In this document: one piece after another, positions 47,147 through 57,600 of the stretch
Numbering within the stretch: position 1 is the first letter of the stretch
Layout: each line of letters opens with the position of its first letter
Source of the DNA: Phylloscopus collybita
Lineage: Eukaryota > Chordata > Aves > Passeriformes > Phylloscopidae
Assembly: GCA_027886175.1 (NCBI GenBank)
Contig: JAJNNQ010000002.1
Span: 2,112,001 to 2,176,000, forward strand
Direction of reading: 5' to 3'
DNA length: 64,000 nt
Translations under genes and position numbers: made by a program
Notes under the pieces: generated by a model
Told to the model about the DNA's origin: nothing
The model's input: the letters and a program-made list of their open reading frames with translations, nothing else
Databases searched by the model: none

Positions 47147-48491
47147 TTGTTGTAACAGCAGCAGTTCTATAATCCAAGATTCCACTTAAATTTGTTTTCT
47201 CTTCATACTCCACGTGCAAAGAAACAGGAATCTTCTTGTTGCTATAACTGTACAATGATTTGGGGTTAACAGAAGTGAATTTACTGAGGTTTTGCCTCAT
47301 CCTTTGCTCTGTTTTTAACCTTACAGACAAAACCACCATTTGTATATTTATCCCCCTGTGCTTTCAAAAGGGTGGAAAGACCAGGCTTGTGCTGGTAAAT
47401 TGGAACATCCTGGATTTGCATTTGCCAAGCAGAGCAGCAATGGGAAATTTTCCTGTGCTCCAGATGCCTCCTGTAGTTACAGAGACCCAGAGAAACACCC
47501 AGAGCATGATTTCTCCCTCTTTTCCCCTCTATTTATTTGAAAGCCTCTGGCAGAACTGCAGAAGCACCCACAGGTTCTTGACTCAGACATTTACAACCAA
47601 CCTGGCTGAAACACAGCCCCTTCCATCCTCACTTGAAAGCTGAGTGCATTTTTGCCCTGCTAAAGCTCAAACCTGTTTTGGTGAATCCACACTATTCAGA
47701 CTCCATAAAATCAAAAAGCCATTTTCTATGTTATTTTTTCACTTGAATGTGAAATGCTGTTACCCTGGGAATGTAAAGCAGGAAATGAATTATATTTTGC
47801 TTGAGAAGAAAGTATTTTTGATAGGAAAAAAACAGCTCACTTGCCTGGAGGTGTTATTATGTCTACCAAAACCAAAAGTGCTCTTAAGTTACCCTTAAAG
47901 CAGCATAATATGCACACAGCAGAAAATACAAAGCAGAAATTCTGCAAGTTACTCTCCAGTGTAATTCATTCTCAGGATCCCAGCTCCTCCAAAGTCATTA
48001 TACACTTGGTGATAGAATGCTCCAAACCAAACACAGGATATGTTTTCTACAGCCTATTATGGCTGACATCAAAAGAGTCAGGAAAGCAGAGATTTCATGC
48101 AATTTGAATAAACTAATTTAAATGCACTGCATCTGCCCAATGATCAAAACAACGAGTGGGATTGATAAAGGTTTTGGGTTTTTTTCTTTTTTAGTTTTCC
48201 TTTTCATGCTTTCAAGGGTGATTTATGTTACAATTTCTGTCTTAATGCCCACAGTTTGTACTTTTTGAAGGAACTCCTAAGAGATTTAAGTGAAAACAAG
48301 GAGAGAAATGCCAACATCTACATCAAAGTGCAGAGGTCGTACAGCTTCGTGCTGAGCAATGTCTAAACTAAAACTCCATCAATCTAATTGTCAACAACCT
48401 CTGGAAAACTCCTATGGATGTAAAGGAACCATGCTGTGAAGGAGAGGATCAGAAGTATAAAGTACAGGATCCAGAAACTCAGGGAGTAATA
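47147..48491. other. Unique non-coding sequence
   Basis: No repeat recognised. A 127-codon frame (47260-47643) and its neighbours show no domain; I do not annotate a gene. Confidence 0.45.
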
Positions 48492-48937
48492 AAATGGTAT
48501 GGGTTGGAAAGGACTTTAAAAATTATCCAGTGCCACCCCCTGCCATGGGCAGGGACACCTTCCACTATTCCCAGGCTGCTCCAAGCCCCGTCCAGCCTGG
48601 CCTTGGACACTGCCAGGGACCCAGGAGCAGCCACAGCTTCTCTGGGAACCTGTTCCAGAGCCTCACCACCCTCATGGGGAAGAATTTTTTCCTGAACTCT
48701 AAACCAAGTTCCCCCTCTTCAGCCATTCCTCCTTGTCTCCAGTCCCTCTCCAGCTCTCCTGGAGCCGCTTTAGGGCCTGGAAAGGGCTCTGAGCTCTCCC
48801 TGGAGCCTTCTCCTCCTCAGATGAGGACCCCCAGCTCTCCCAGCCTGGCTCCAGAACAGAGTTCTCCAGCCCTCAGAGCATCCTCGTGGCCTCCTCTGGA
48901 CTCATTCCAAGAGCTCCACATCTTTCCCATGTGGTGA
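48492..48937 (-). mobile_element. CR1 LINE fragment (minus), ~445 bp
   Basis: Antisense CR1: 'atggtatgggttggaaagga', 'cccctgccatgggcagggac', 'ctgctccaagccccgtccag', 'cctggccttggacactgcca', 'ccctctccagctctcctgga', 'ctcccagcctggctccagaa', 'tggcctcctctggactcatt'. It is colinear with the reverse complement of 26750-27210. The open frames through it on plus are artefacts. Confidence 0.93.
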
Positions 48938-51611
48938 TGAACCTGTCACCACCCTAGGCTGTGCTCTAAGGTCATAATGCACTAAATCCTATGCCATAGC
49001 CCTATAAGATGATCCCAGTGATATGGCTAAGGCCCAAAATACTCAGGAGATAAGGAGATGAGGTGAAATCCAGCTTTTCTTTGAAAGGGAAGGGAAAATC
49101 AGTTCCCTAGCTTGAAACAAGTTCTTTGCCTTTAACCAATTTTGTGTTGGGATTTTTGGTTGGTTGGTTGGTTGGTTGGCTGGTTATTTTGGGGATGTGT
49201 TTCTTTTTTTTTTTTTTTTTTTTTCTTCTTTTAAGGCCAACCATACCCATTCAAAAAGGTAAAAGAGCAGCAGTTTGCACGTGCAAAGGCACAGTGGAAG
49301 TGTGCAGCTTAATGGATGCTCTGGAGAGGGTTGAACTCCCCTTAGCTCATAACAGGAGAGACAAGAAGAGTTCAGGATGTGATGGATGTGTCCTAATTTA
49401 ATCCTTTAAAGGTAGAAGTCTAATCTTGAGACAGTCACTGCCTTTGACATCCATCCAGAAGGAAATAAACACTCCCATGGAATCATAAAAATTCATCAGA
49501 TGAGCAAGCTCTGGAGGAAACTGCTTCCAGTGACAGAAGAGGGCAGAAGGTGACCATTGATGTCTTTGTCAGAGAAAACACAGAGGAAGGAGTTTAATGT
49601 CTGCTCCATACCTCCTCAAAAAGAAAAAAAAAGGAGTTACTTCCACCAGAATTTCATGCACTCTCCTAAATGACTAGATGTCTGATAGTTTTGTACAGGA
49701 AGGCAGGACCCAAGGTGAAGGAAAGCTCAGGAAAAATGTTCCTGCAGATGAATTTTGGAAGATGTTCTTCTAGGAGCACAGACATCCACTTTTCTCAATA
49801 ATTACATGAAACATGAACTGGGTTTGGCGCAGGAACAAATTAATAAGTGGGAACCACTCAGAAGTGATGCTTCTCTAATTTTAATCAGTTTCACATGGGC
49901 GACTGTTAATTTCTTAGTAAAGTGAATAATCCTGTTGGAGAAACACAAATACGTGAGAGTAAACAAGCAGACTATAACCTGCAGCTGAGAGGGAATGGGG
50001 AGGACTTTGAGAGCCTGAAGTAGAGTGAGTGAAAAATAAGCCATATGCCAGCTATTACCCCTTGATAGTTGCTTTGGATACCAAGGAGCATTACTCTGCC
50101 TGTTTGTGCAAAGTGAGAAGTGGAATTGAGATTTCAGGAGCACAGTTTAATACTCAGGGGAGGCTAATACATATGCATAAGTTACGAACATTAGTTTTAA
50201 TAAGGAAGTTCATTAGATTACCTAGAAGCATTTTATAATTTTTTTTTTCTTTAATCCAAGTGGTACTCTGTCACAAATAAAGTAGTGCTGGCTGGTAAGC
50301 CCCAAGCTATTTAACTTCACCCTACTTTGTTATTTAATGCAATGAGAATATATGGCTTCCTCAGTGCTTTTCTGAAATGGGGGGGCTTTTAATAAATCTG
50401 ATTTTGCTTGGCTTTCTCTTCAAGGAAATCTTTTAAATACTTATATATTGATATTGAATTAATTTTTGGGGAGGGACAGACCCTTAGCTGGACATCAATA
50501 ACTTTTTTTCTTCCAAGGGCATGAAGCTTACTATGCTATTTTACTTTAGGTGGAAATTATGAATATTTCAATACAATTAAGTGGCTGAAGACAAAACTAA
50601 ATCCTTAAAAGGGGAAGAATAGCAGGCTTGCTCTGCAGTCTCTAAAGCTCCATGTTCAAGGAATTGCCTGTAGATAAAGCCTCTTTTGCAGTATTAATTT
50701 AATCAGAAATTAGAGGAATTCAGAAGTATTTATGTACCTGGAGATGAGCTTGGGCACCCAACTCCTTTATGGAGATCTAGACTGCAACACCTAAATTTAC
50801 CGTTCCAGAGCTTTTAGATGGAGGACCTGAATTTCACCCCTAAAAACAAGCACCGTAGCTTCTGTCCCTCTTTTTCCAGGAAGATATTTTTTTCTCAGAG
50901 TCACTTAAAGGTCTTAAAATTTTAGAGTTTGGACAATTCAATCTCAGCTTATAATGGATAAAGGAAGATAAAATTATTGGTTGGGGCATTTCCCTTAAAA
51001 ATTTATCACGTTCTGTGACATCTGAGGGATGATAATTTAAATAACCCATTGCCACAAAGAAATGGTTAAACCCACCTTGTCTGTTGTGTTTATTTAATAA
51101 AATTCCGTGGCTTTTTAAAACCACTCAGCACTTCCCACTCCAGTTTTTTGTCTGTGGAGACAGCTTGAAACCCAGCAGCAGAACATTTTAATGTGCAGCC
51201 AGAGTCAGAAGTGGAAGGTCTCTCCCTTTCAAAGGAAACAGGGCACCGAATGTGGAGAGCCACGCTGGTGACAGACAGGCTGTGTGAAAAGGAGCAGGAA
51301 GGTATCGGGGTCATTAATTGAGCTCCTTCATTCTTAAAATGAATCCCATGTAACAGCTCCTTGGCAGGAGTTGCTGGGCTGTTTGAAGAGCTGTCTGACA
51401 GTAACCACAAGGCCACATTAATTTTCCTGACACCTAGGAAGCATCGGACCATCACATGATGACTTCATACTCATTAAAGCCTCTTCTAAACCACCTTTGA
51501 TAAGCTGCAGGACTGCATGACAAAGAAGAAATAGACTTGGTGAAATTACTGCTCCTAATTTGTGGGACAGAAGTCTGAATTATCACTTTCTGTAACTCCC
51601 TGAAAAGAGGA
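48938..51611. other. Unique non-coding sequence
   Basis: No gene recognised in about 2.7 kb. A TTGG array and a poly-T tract at 49156-49224 are listed separately. The 121-codon minus frame at 51090-51455 has no domain. Confidence 0.45.
49156..49224. repeat. (TTGG)n followed by poly-T
   Basis: Five GGTT units plus a GGCT variant (49159-49183), a short spacer, then about twenty T (49205-49224). Confidence 0.85.
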
Positions 51612-51868
51612 TGCAGCAAGGGAGTGGGTCAGCCTCTTCTCCCAGGCAACCAGCGACAGCACGAGAGGAGCTGGCCTCAAGCTGCGACAGGGGAGGCTCA
51701 GGATGGACAGCAGAAAGAATTTCTTCACCGGAAGGGTTAAACACACAATGTTAAACATTGGAATGTGCTGCCCAGGGAGGTTTGGAGAGCCCATCCCTGG
51801 AAGTGCCCAAGGAAGGCCTGGATGTGGCACCCAGTGCTCTGGGCTGGGTGACAAGGGTTGGGATTGGG
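51612..51868 (+). mobile_element. CR1 LINE fragment (plus), left part, interrupted by an LTR
   Basis: Sense CR1: 'cttctcccaggcaaccagcg', 'acagcacgagaggagctggc', 'ctcaagctgcgacaggggag', 'aagaatttcttcaccggaag', 'gaatgtgctgcccagggagg', 'tggatgtggcacccagtgct', ending GGGATTGGG. The missing 3' end is found after the inserted LTR at 52166-52212. Confidence 0.92.
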
Positions 51869-52159
51869 TGACACTGTTCAAGATTAAGACAACACAGACT
51901 CTGGGGTCAGAAGGCTGAAATGACTCCAAATCTTTATTACCTGGGAATTTCTTCCCTTTATACTATTTGACAAAGGACCACCCAAGGGGTGGAAGAAAGA
52001 CAAACTTCTTCAACTACATTGGTCAGGTCAGAGGGACATCAAGAAGAAGTCCCTCCTAGGCATAGGGTACAGTTAGGAAAACATGTCTCTTGTTGACAGA
52101 ACAGTGTCTGGGAAAAAGCTTCAGAGAACCCAAACACCACAGCACGAACCATGGCTACA
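51869..52159 (-). mobile_element. 291-bp solo LTR nested in CR1, class II type
   Basis: Inserted in the CR1, with a perfect 6-bp target duplication ATTGGG at 51863-51868 and 52160-52165. On the minus strand it starts TGTAGCC and ends GTGTCA (TG...CA). A TATA box AGTATAAAGGG lies near 51960, and AATAAA about 25 bp downstream (TTTATT at about 51932-51937). The short U5 contains GATTTGGAGTCA. The layout is that of compact avian class II LTRs, and six bases is the class II duplication size. No gag, pol or env is present. It must be younger than the CR1. Confidence 0.92.
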
Positions 52160-52165
52160 ATTGGG

Positions 52166-52212
52166 CACAGCTTGGATGCTCTTTGAGGGCTTTTTCAACC
52201 CCTGTGATTGCA
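52166..52212 (+). mobile_element. CR1 LINE 3' end, right part of interrupted copy
   Basis: 'cttggatgctctttgagggc', 'tttttcaacccctgtgattg', CATG completes the CR1 left off at 51868 (expected form: ggactcaatgatctttgagg...ttccaacctctgtgattctatg). Confidence 0.9.
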
Positions 52213-53667
52213 TGAAATTCCATTCCATGATCTTTTTTTGAGGCTTTTTTTTGTTTTCCTGACTGCAACATGAAGATGAGGAAGGGTTTGATATCACCCT
52301 TCAGCCAAGGAGTGGCGTTTGACCATGTGCAAGCTGCTTTGTCAGGTGTGGTGTGAAGTGAAACCCTCTGGGAAAGGAGCCTTTTCCTGAAGTCCAACCT
52401 AAACCTCCACAGAAATCAGGTGAAAACTATGTTTTCTCTTTTAAATGGCCTTCCTCCATAGTTAATAGGGAAAAAAAAAATATTTCAGGACACGCTTTTT
52501 TAAAATCCATTTTAGATGTTTATTTTGCAAGGGGTGAGCTGGTCACACAATCCACTGATTCCATTGACTGAACCTCCTCTGCCAGAGGGAGTCAAAGGTG
52601 CCAGGTCGAATATAAATATTGAAACTATAAATATCTACCCCTTGCATATAAACCCATATTCCACATGGAAAATCAGCCAGTCCTCTGCTTCCCAAACAGC
52701 CAGTCTTGGGGAGAGCAGCAGGCAGCAACCACCATCAGCCTTCCCACTGCCAGAAGCAGTTCCTTAAGTGACTGCACTTCCAGCAGTCAGCTTCCACCAG
52801 CAGATAAATGCTTCCTTTGGGACATGCCCACAGCCATGCACACTTGGATGGCACAGAGCAGCCGAGCGTGTAATTCATATTTATGTGCTGTCAGGATTTA
52901 AAAACCAATCATTTCTCCCAATCCAGTGAAAGGACATAAGGGGAGAATTTATTTTATTTTTTTTAATGGAATTATTCAGCAAAATTGAGGCAATTTCTTT
53001 TTTTTTTTTTTTTTAATTTTCCTGTTTATCCAGTAGCTGGTGGTGTGATTTGGAATTTGTCTCAGCCAAGGAGAGCTAAACCCAGGTAAACCTTTCCTAA
53101 CCACTAGGCTGAAGTCTGGTGGGTTCTACAATTCTTCTGCCAATATTTTTTTGGTTTTGTTTTTGTTGTTTATGCTCATTACCAGTTACCCATGCTCAAG
53201 ATAGGAATAGGATTTGTGGTTAGCTGATGCACCCAGGAGATAGGGAGCTGCATGTTCACCATGCTCTGATGAATGCATACATTACACATATTAATTGGAA
53301 GTGGGACTGAAACCTTGCTCCCTTTTCTCCAGTAAGTAACTGGCCTCTGGGGCTCAAAATCACATTTACTAATCTCTCTATCTCTCTCTCAGTGGTCCAA
53401 TTCATGCTGAATTATTTCATGCAAAGTGGAGGAGCTTAAGGAAAGAGTGCAAACATCTGCTTCCCACACAGCAGACAAGTCCTCAGGAGCTGGGAGCCTT
53501 TTGGCTGGAGGATCTTGAGCACACACAGCGGGTTCATCTTTGGGATAACACCAGGGTTTCTCACCATCAAGGGGGAGGCTCTGCTGGGCAGCCTCCCAGG
53601 TAGAGGGTGGCAGCATTTCCTCCACAGAAGTAAGATTTCCTCTCTATTTTGGGACTTATTTTTGTTT
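52213..53667. other. Unique non-coding sequence
   Basis: No gene or interspersed repeat recognised. T-runs at about 52950-52965 and 52998-53016, and a short (CT)n at 53378-53390. Confidence 0.45.
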
Positions 53668-53882
53668 ATCTGGCTTGTTTGTTTATTTGTTTATTTGTTT
53701 GTGGTGGTTTTGTGTTTGGTTGGGGTTTTTTTTTGTTTTGTTTTGGGTTTTGGTGGTGGTTGTTTTTTTTGTTGTTGTTGTTGTTCTTTTGGGTTTTTTT
53801 TGTTGTTGTTTGTTTTGTGTTGGTTTTTTGGTGGGTTTTTTTTTTGTTTTGTTTGTTTGTTTGTTTGTTTGTTTCTCTTTTT
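53668..53882. repeat. T/G-rich low-complexity tract with (GTTT)n
   Basis: GTTTATTTG units, then T-runs broken by GG and G, TTGTTGTTGTTG, and seven GTTT units near 53845-53873. The large Phe/Val/Leu/Cys-rich plus frames (including the 173-codon one from 53675) and the Lys/Thr/Gln minus frame are artefacts. Confidence 0.9.
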
Positions 53883-55127
53883 TATATAAACAAAAGACTA
53901 AGTGGTTTAAATCTAGGAGCACACATAACTGTGAATTCCCCTCAAAGAGAAGACAGATCCTCACAGTTCAGCATGAAACACCAAAATCCTCCAGAGTAGC
54001 ACAATTCAAGGGACAACCCTGCTTTAGAGTTACTTTTTGCCCAGCCAGCATTTTCCTGTGGGCAGGACTGGCTGGTTCAGTTCTCCCCCTCCTGCAAGTC
54101 CAGCCTGGATGTCTCTGGATTGTGCTCAGCAGCCTGGCACCAGAGGGCACAGTCACAAGCAGCTCTGTGGCACATTATCCACCATCCCACACGTGACACA
54201 GAGGGATTTATTAACTCTCCCACAAGAAGTGTGTGGTGAGCCTGTTTCCTGAATCGTAATGTAATATCTTATCTACTGGGCTATGCTTTAAGGTTTAAAT
54301 TCTGAAAATTTTGACAACCAGATGCCTTTCAGTTACATTTTAACGTCTCAGAATTCAGTCACGTACATATTGCCCAGGTCAAATTCTGATTTGTGATATC
54401 AAAGATGATTATTTTTCTTTTTTTTTTTTTTTGGTTCCTGGGTAGGCAATCTGTGATGTGAAATGTAACTTGACTGTCCTATTTGATGTACTGATGGTTC
54501 CTTTCCTACTTCAGCTGGAAAAGATTATTATTTTCCTAAAACATTTTTCACATGCCATTAAATGGAATTAGTCTTTTCTTTTTCTCCCCCTCCATTTTCT
54601 TTTTTTTTTTTTTCCTTTTTTTTTAACACAGCATAGAAGGGACTTCTGGTTACTGAAGCTTGGAAGAGAAGAGCAATACCTCCAACAAGGCTCGAGCCCT
54701 CAGTGGAAATGAAAAGTAGCTGAGCAGGACTATTTGGACTAAAAAAACCCTCATTTTATTTGCACTATTAATTTTATTCTGTGCAGGAGGATTCAGTCAT
54801 CAAAAATTAAGGTCACTCTACACCTAACAAAATAAGTGTGATTATTGTTATAAATATGAACAAACCAACTTCACAACTGGATCAAGGCAGATCAACTCAA
54901 TGACAGACTTTAGGGTACCAAAATCTTATATCAGTGGCAGGGAGAAGAAGACACATGACCAGCAGGTCAAGGGAGGTGATTCTCCACAAAGATGCCACAG
55001 AGCTGCTCCAAGGGCTGGAGAACCTCGTTACAACCCACCTCTGAGAGAGAATGACTGGGAGTCTTGCTAATAGGTCCCTTGGGTGAATTACAGTGAAACA
55101 AAACTGAATTAAAAGGCAGGTTTATTT
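53883..55127. other. Unique non-coding sequence
   Basis: No gene or interspersed repeat recognised. T-runs at 54418-54433 and 54599-54624. Confidence 0.45.
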
Positions 55128-55218
55128 TAAAAAAAAAAAAAGTTGGATTTTATCATTCCTTTCTGTAAAAAAAATATATTTATTATATTAATATATTTAC
55201 AAAAAAGTATTTATGTAA

Positions 55219-55430
55219 GGGGAAGGAAGGAAGGAAGGAAGGAAGGAAGGAAGGAAGGAAGGAAGGAAGGAAGGAAGGAAGGAAGGAAGGAAGGAAGGAA
55301 GGAAGGAAGGAAAGAGAGAGAAAGAAAGAGAGGAAGAGAGGAAGAGAGAGAAAGAGAGAGAAAGAAAAAGAGAGAGAAAGAGAGAAAAGAGAGAGAGAGA
55401 AAGAGAGAAAAGAGAGAGAGAGAGAGAGAG

Positions 55431-55509
<79 letters not shown>

Positions 55510-55511
55510 AA
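55219..55511. repeat. Compound purine microsatellite: (GGAA)n - GA-rich - (GAAA)n
   Basis: Three blocks: (GGAA)n with about 23 uninterrupted units at 55219-55311; a mixed GA/GAAA block at 55312-55432; and (GAAA)n with about 19 units at 55433-55511. The plus strand is pure purine for nearly 300 bp. The Gly-Arg-Lys-Glu frame on plus and Ser-Phe-Leu frames on minus are artefacts. Such mirror-symmetric purine tracts can form triplex DNA in vitro. Confidence 0.97.
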
Positions 55512-56223
55512 AGTGCTGATGAAAGATATCACTACCCATGGCTCCAGTGGCAAGGCTTGAGCCTTGGTCTGTAGTTTAAAATACACAAACTTACTTGTCT
55601 AAACACAGATATCTAACCATGTGCAAAATTCCTGAGTGCTCATGGTGAAGGTCAGATCAATGCTGTGGAGTTGAGAGGGCTGTTCCAGGCCCCAGGTGCA
55701 GGGTGGAACACCAGGATGGACCTTGCAGTACCACCCCCAGCAAGCTGAGTCTGCTCTTCTGTTGGTCCCTTGGGCCACCAGTGGGTCACAGTGTGGGTGA
55801 CTCAGACGTGGGCATCTCCAGGACCACCTGACACCAGTGTTGTCACAGCTGAGTCAGGAGTGGGCTCTGCACACAGGCTGCACTGTGCATAAGCAAGATG
55901 CTGTTGAGAGGGAGAGATCAGAAATGCAGCCTGTCTGCTTTCACGTGGGAAAATATTTGCAGGCCATTTGCCTCTTTGGGGTTGAACAATTTCCTCCTCC
56001 AGCAGAGCAGGGAGAAAAGGTCGCTCTGATTTTGAGATAATGGCTGCTGTTATCTACAAGAGGGACAGGATGTGAGCACTGAAGGTCTTGCTTTGTGTAT
56101 TCCAGACCATAAATTCCAGAGGGTACATTATTCTGGGAGCTTCTTACAGGGAGGGCTACAAGATTTCTCCTCTCTAATGAGCAGTGAAGGAAGGAAGGAA
56201 GGTTATGTAAGAGGTAAAAAAGT
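55512..56223. other. Unique non-coding sequence
   Basis: No gene or repeat recognised, moderately GC-rich compared with the rest. A short (GGAA)4 occurs near 56187-56202. Confidence 0.45.
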
Positions 56224-56653
56224 CATAGAATCACAGAATGGTTTGGGTTGGAAGGGATCTTAAAGATTCTTCAGTTCCAACCCCTGCCATGGGTAGGGAC
56301 ACCTCCCACCATCCCAGACTGCTCTAAGCCCTGTCCAACCTGGCCTTGGACACTGCCAGGGATCCAGGGGCAGCCACAGCTTCTCTGAGCACTCTGTGCC
56401 AGGGCTTCCCCACCCTCCCAGCCAGGAATTCCTTCCCAATATCCCATCCAACCCTGCCCTCTGGCAGTGGGAAGCCATTCCCTGTGTCCTGTCCCTCCAT
56501 CCCTTGTCCCCAGTCCCTCTCCAGCTCTCCTGGAGCCCCTTCAGGCCCTGCCAGGGACTTTCAGCTCTCCTTGGAGCTTCTCCTCTCCAGGTGAACATTC
56601 CCAGCTCTCCCAACCTGGCTCCAGAGCAGAGGGGCTCCAGCCCCCAGAGCATT
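56224..56653 (-). mobile_element. CR1 LINE fragment (minus), ~430 bp
   Basis: Well-preserved antisense CR1: ATAGAATCACAGAATGGTTT, 'gggttggaagggatcttaaa', 'ccctgccatgggtagggaca', 'ctggccttggacactgccag', 'cagggcttccccaccctccc', 'cctctggcagtgggaagcca', 'ttgtccccagtccctctcca', 'cctggctccagagcagaggg'. Reverse complement of the 26760-27230 type. Among the least diverged CR1 copies here, by eye. Confidence 0.95.
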
Positions 56654-57507
56654 AATATTAGATAAATGTTTGTCTCAAATTCTTGAGATAAATAATATTC
56701 TTAAAGAACATTTATCCTACTCCCCCTGTCACTTTCTAGTTTTCACTTTCTGGTTTTGGAAACTGCTTCTGAAATCTAGCACCAGCTTTTTATTCTCATC
56801 TCACTTCCTCCTGCCTTAATTTTTCACTCTGGTGTGACAACCAATCAGGGTGCCAGGGATTCCCAATTCCTTATTGCTCTGTATCACAACAGGAGGACTC
56901 TCTGGAGAACTGGGTTTGGTTCTTGACTCTGACATTGAACTGTGGCATGGTTTTGGGTAAACCCCCTTTCAATTTCTTCTTGGTTGTTTGAAAATTCTCA
57001 TTAAATTTAATTTGTTTCATGTCCATATTTCTGTTTTTAGTCTTAGAAGAGATTTATTGTGCAGGGTAGGCAGATTGCCTTTCAAAACCTGAACTACTCA
57101 TCTTTTAAGATAAAAATTACCTTCTTAGGTGCCTATTTTTCCCCAGTGACTCTAAAAAAATGGAAGACTTGCATAGACTCAGAGATGTAACTTTTAAATA
57201 TTTATAATTAGGTGAGGCGAGTTTCATGTTTTATAAGTAGAACCTCGGGCAAAAACACTTTCAATATGTTGCCTATTTAAGTGGCTTAAATTGAGAGGTC
57301 TCATGATAAAATTAATTGTGATCAATTAACACATCAACCTGAATCCTTCTCTAAAGCTTGGGGAAGCATAAGATCTTGTGGTTTGCATTTGGCAGCAAAA
57401 CCAAGAAGAAAAAGAAAAAAAAAATATACAATTGTGAAAGTTTTGGGGTTTGTGAGCTTCATTTTTCTGTCATTTATGTGGTCAATTAACAAAGAACAGC
57501 ATAACAC
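56654..57507. other. Unique non-coding sequence
   Basis: No gene or repeat recognised. Confidence 0.45.
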
Positions 57508-57600
57508 AATTTTTTTTTTTTTTTTGCTTTTTTGCTTTTTTGCCTTTTTGCTTTTTTGCTTTTTTGCTTTTTTGCATTTTTCTTTTTTGCTTTTGGATTT
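57508..57600. repeat. Poly-T and (GCTTTTTT)n octamer array
   Basis: A T-run at 57510-57526 followed by about eight 8-bp units of GCTTTTTT (one CCTTTTTG and one GCATTTTT variant) to 57593. The Lys/Ala/Gln-rich minus frame (57334-57888, 184 codons) and Phe/Ala plus frame cross this array and are artefacts. Confidence 0.92.

Noticed and set aside
46682..47172. 157-codon hydrophobic frame resembling a multi-span membrane protein
   Set aside because: Most of it is a T/G-rich simple tract; the Phe/Val/Cys/Gly content follows from the base composition, and other frames are equally open.
53675..54196. 173-codon frame with a hydrophobic first half
   Set aside because: First half is a T/G low-complexity tract, second half shows no domain; overlapping frames are open too.
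55219..55511. Regularly spaced repeats considered as a CRISPR-like array
   Set aside because: Units are 4 bp and contiguous with no spacers; a eukaryotic microsatellite.
55143..55574. 143-codon plus-strand frame rich in Gly, Arg, Lys, Glu and opposing Ser/Phe/Leu frames
   Set aside because: They read the GGAA/GAAA microsatellite in every phase; open on both strands because of composition only.
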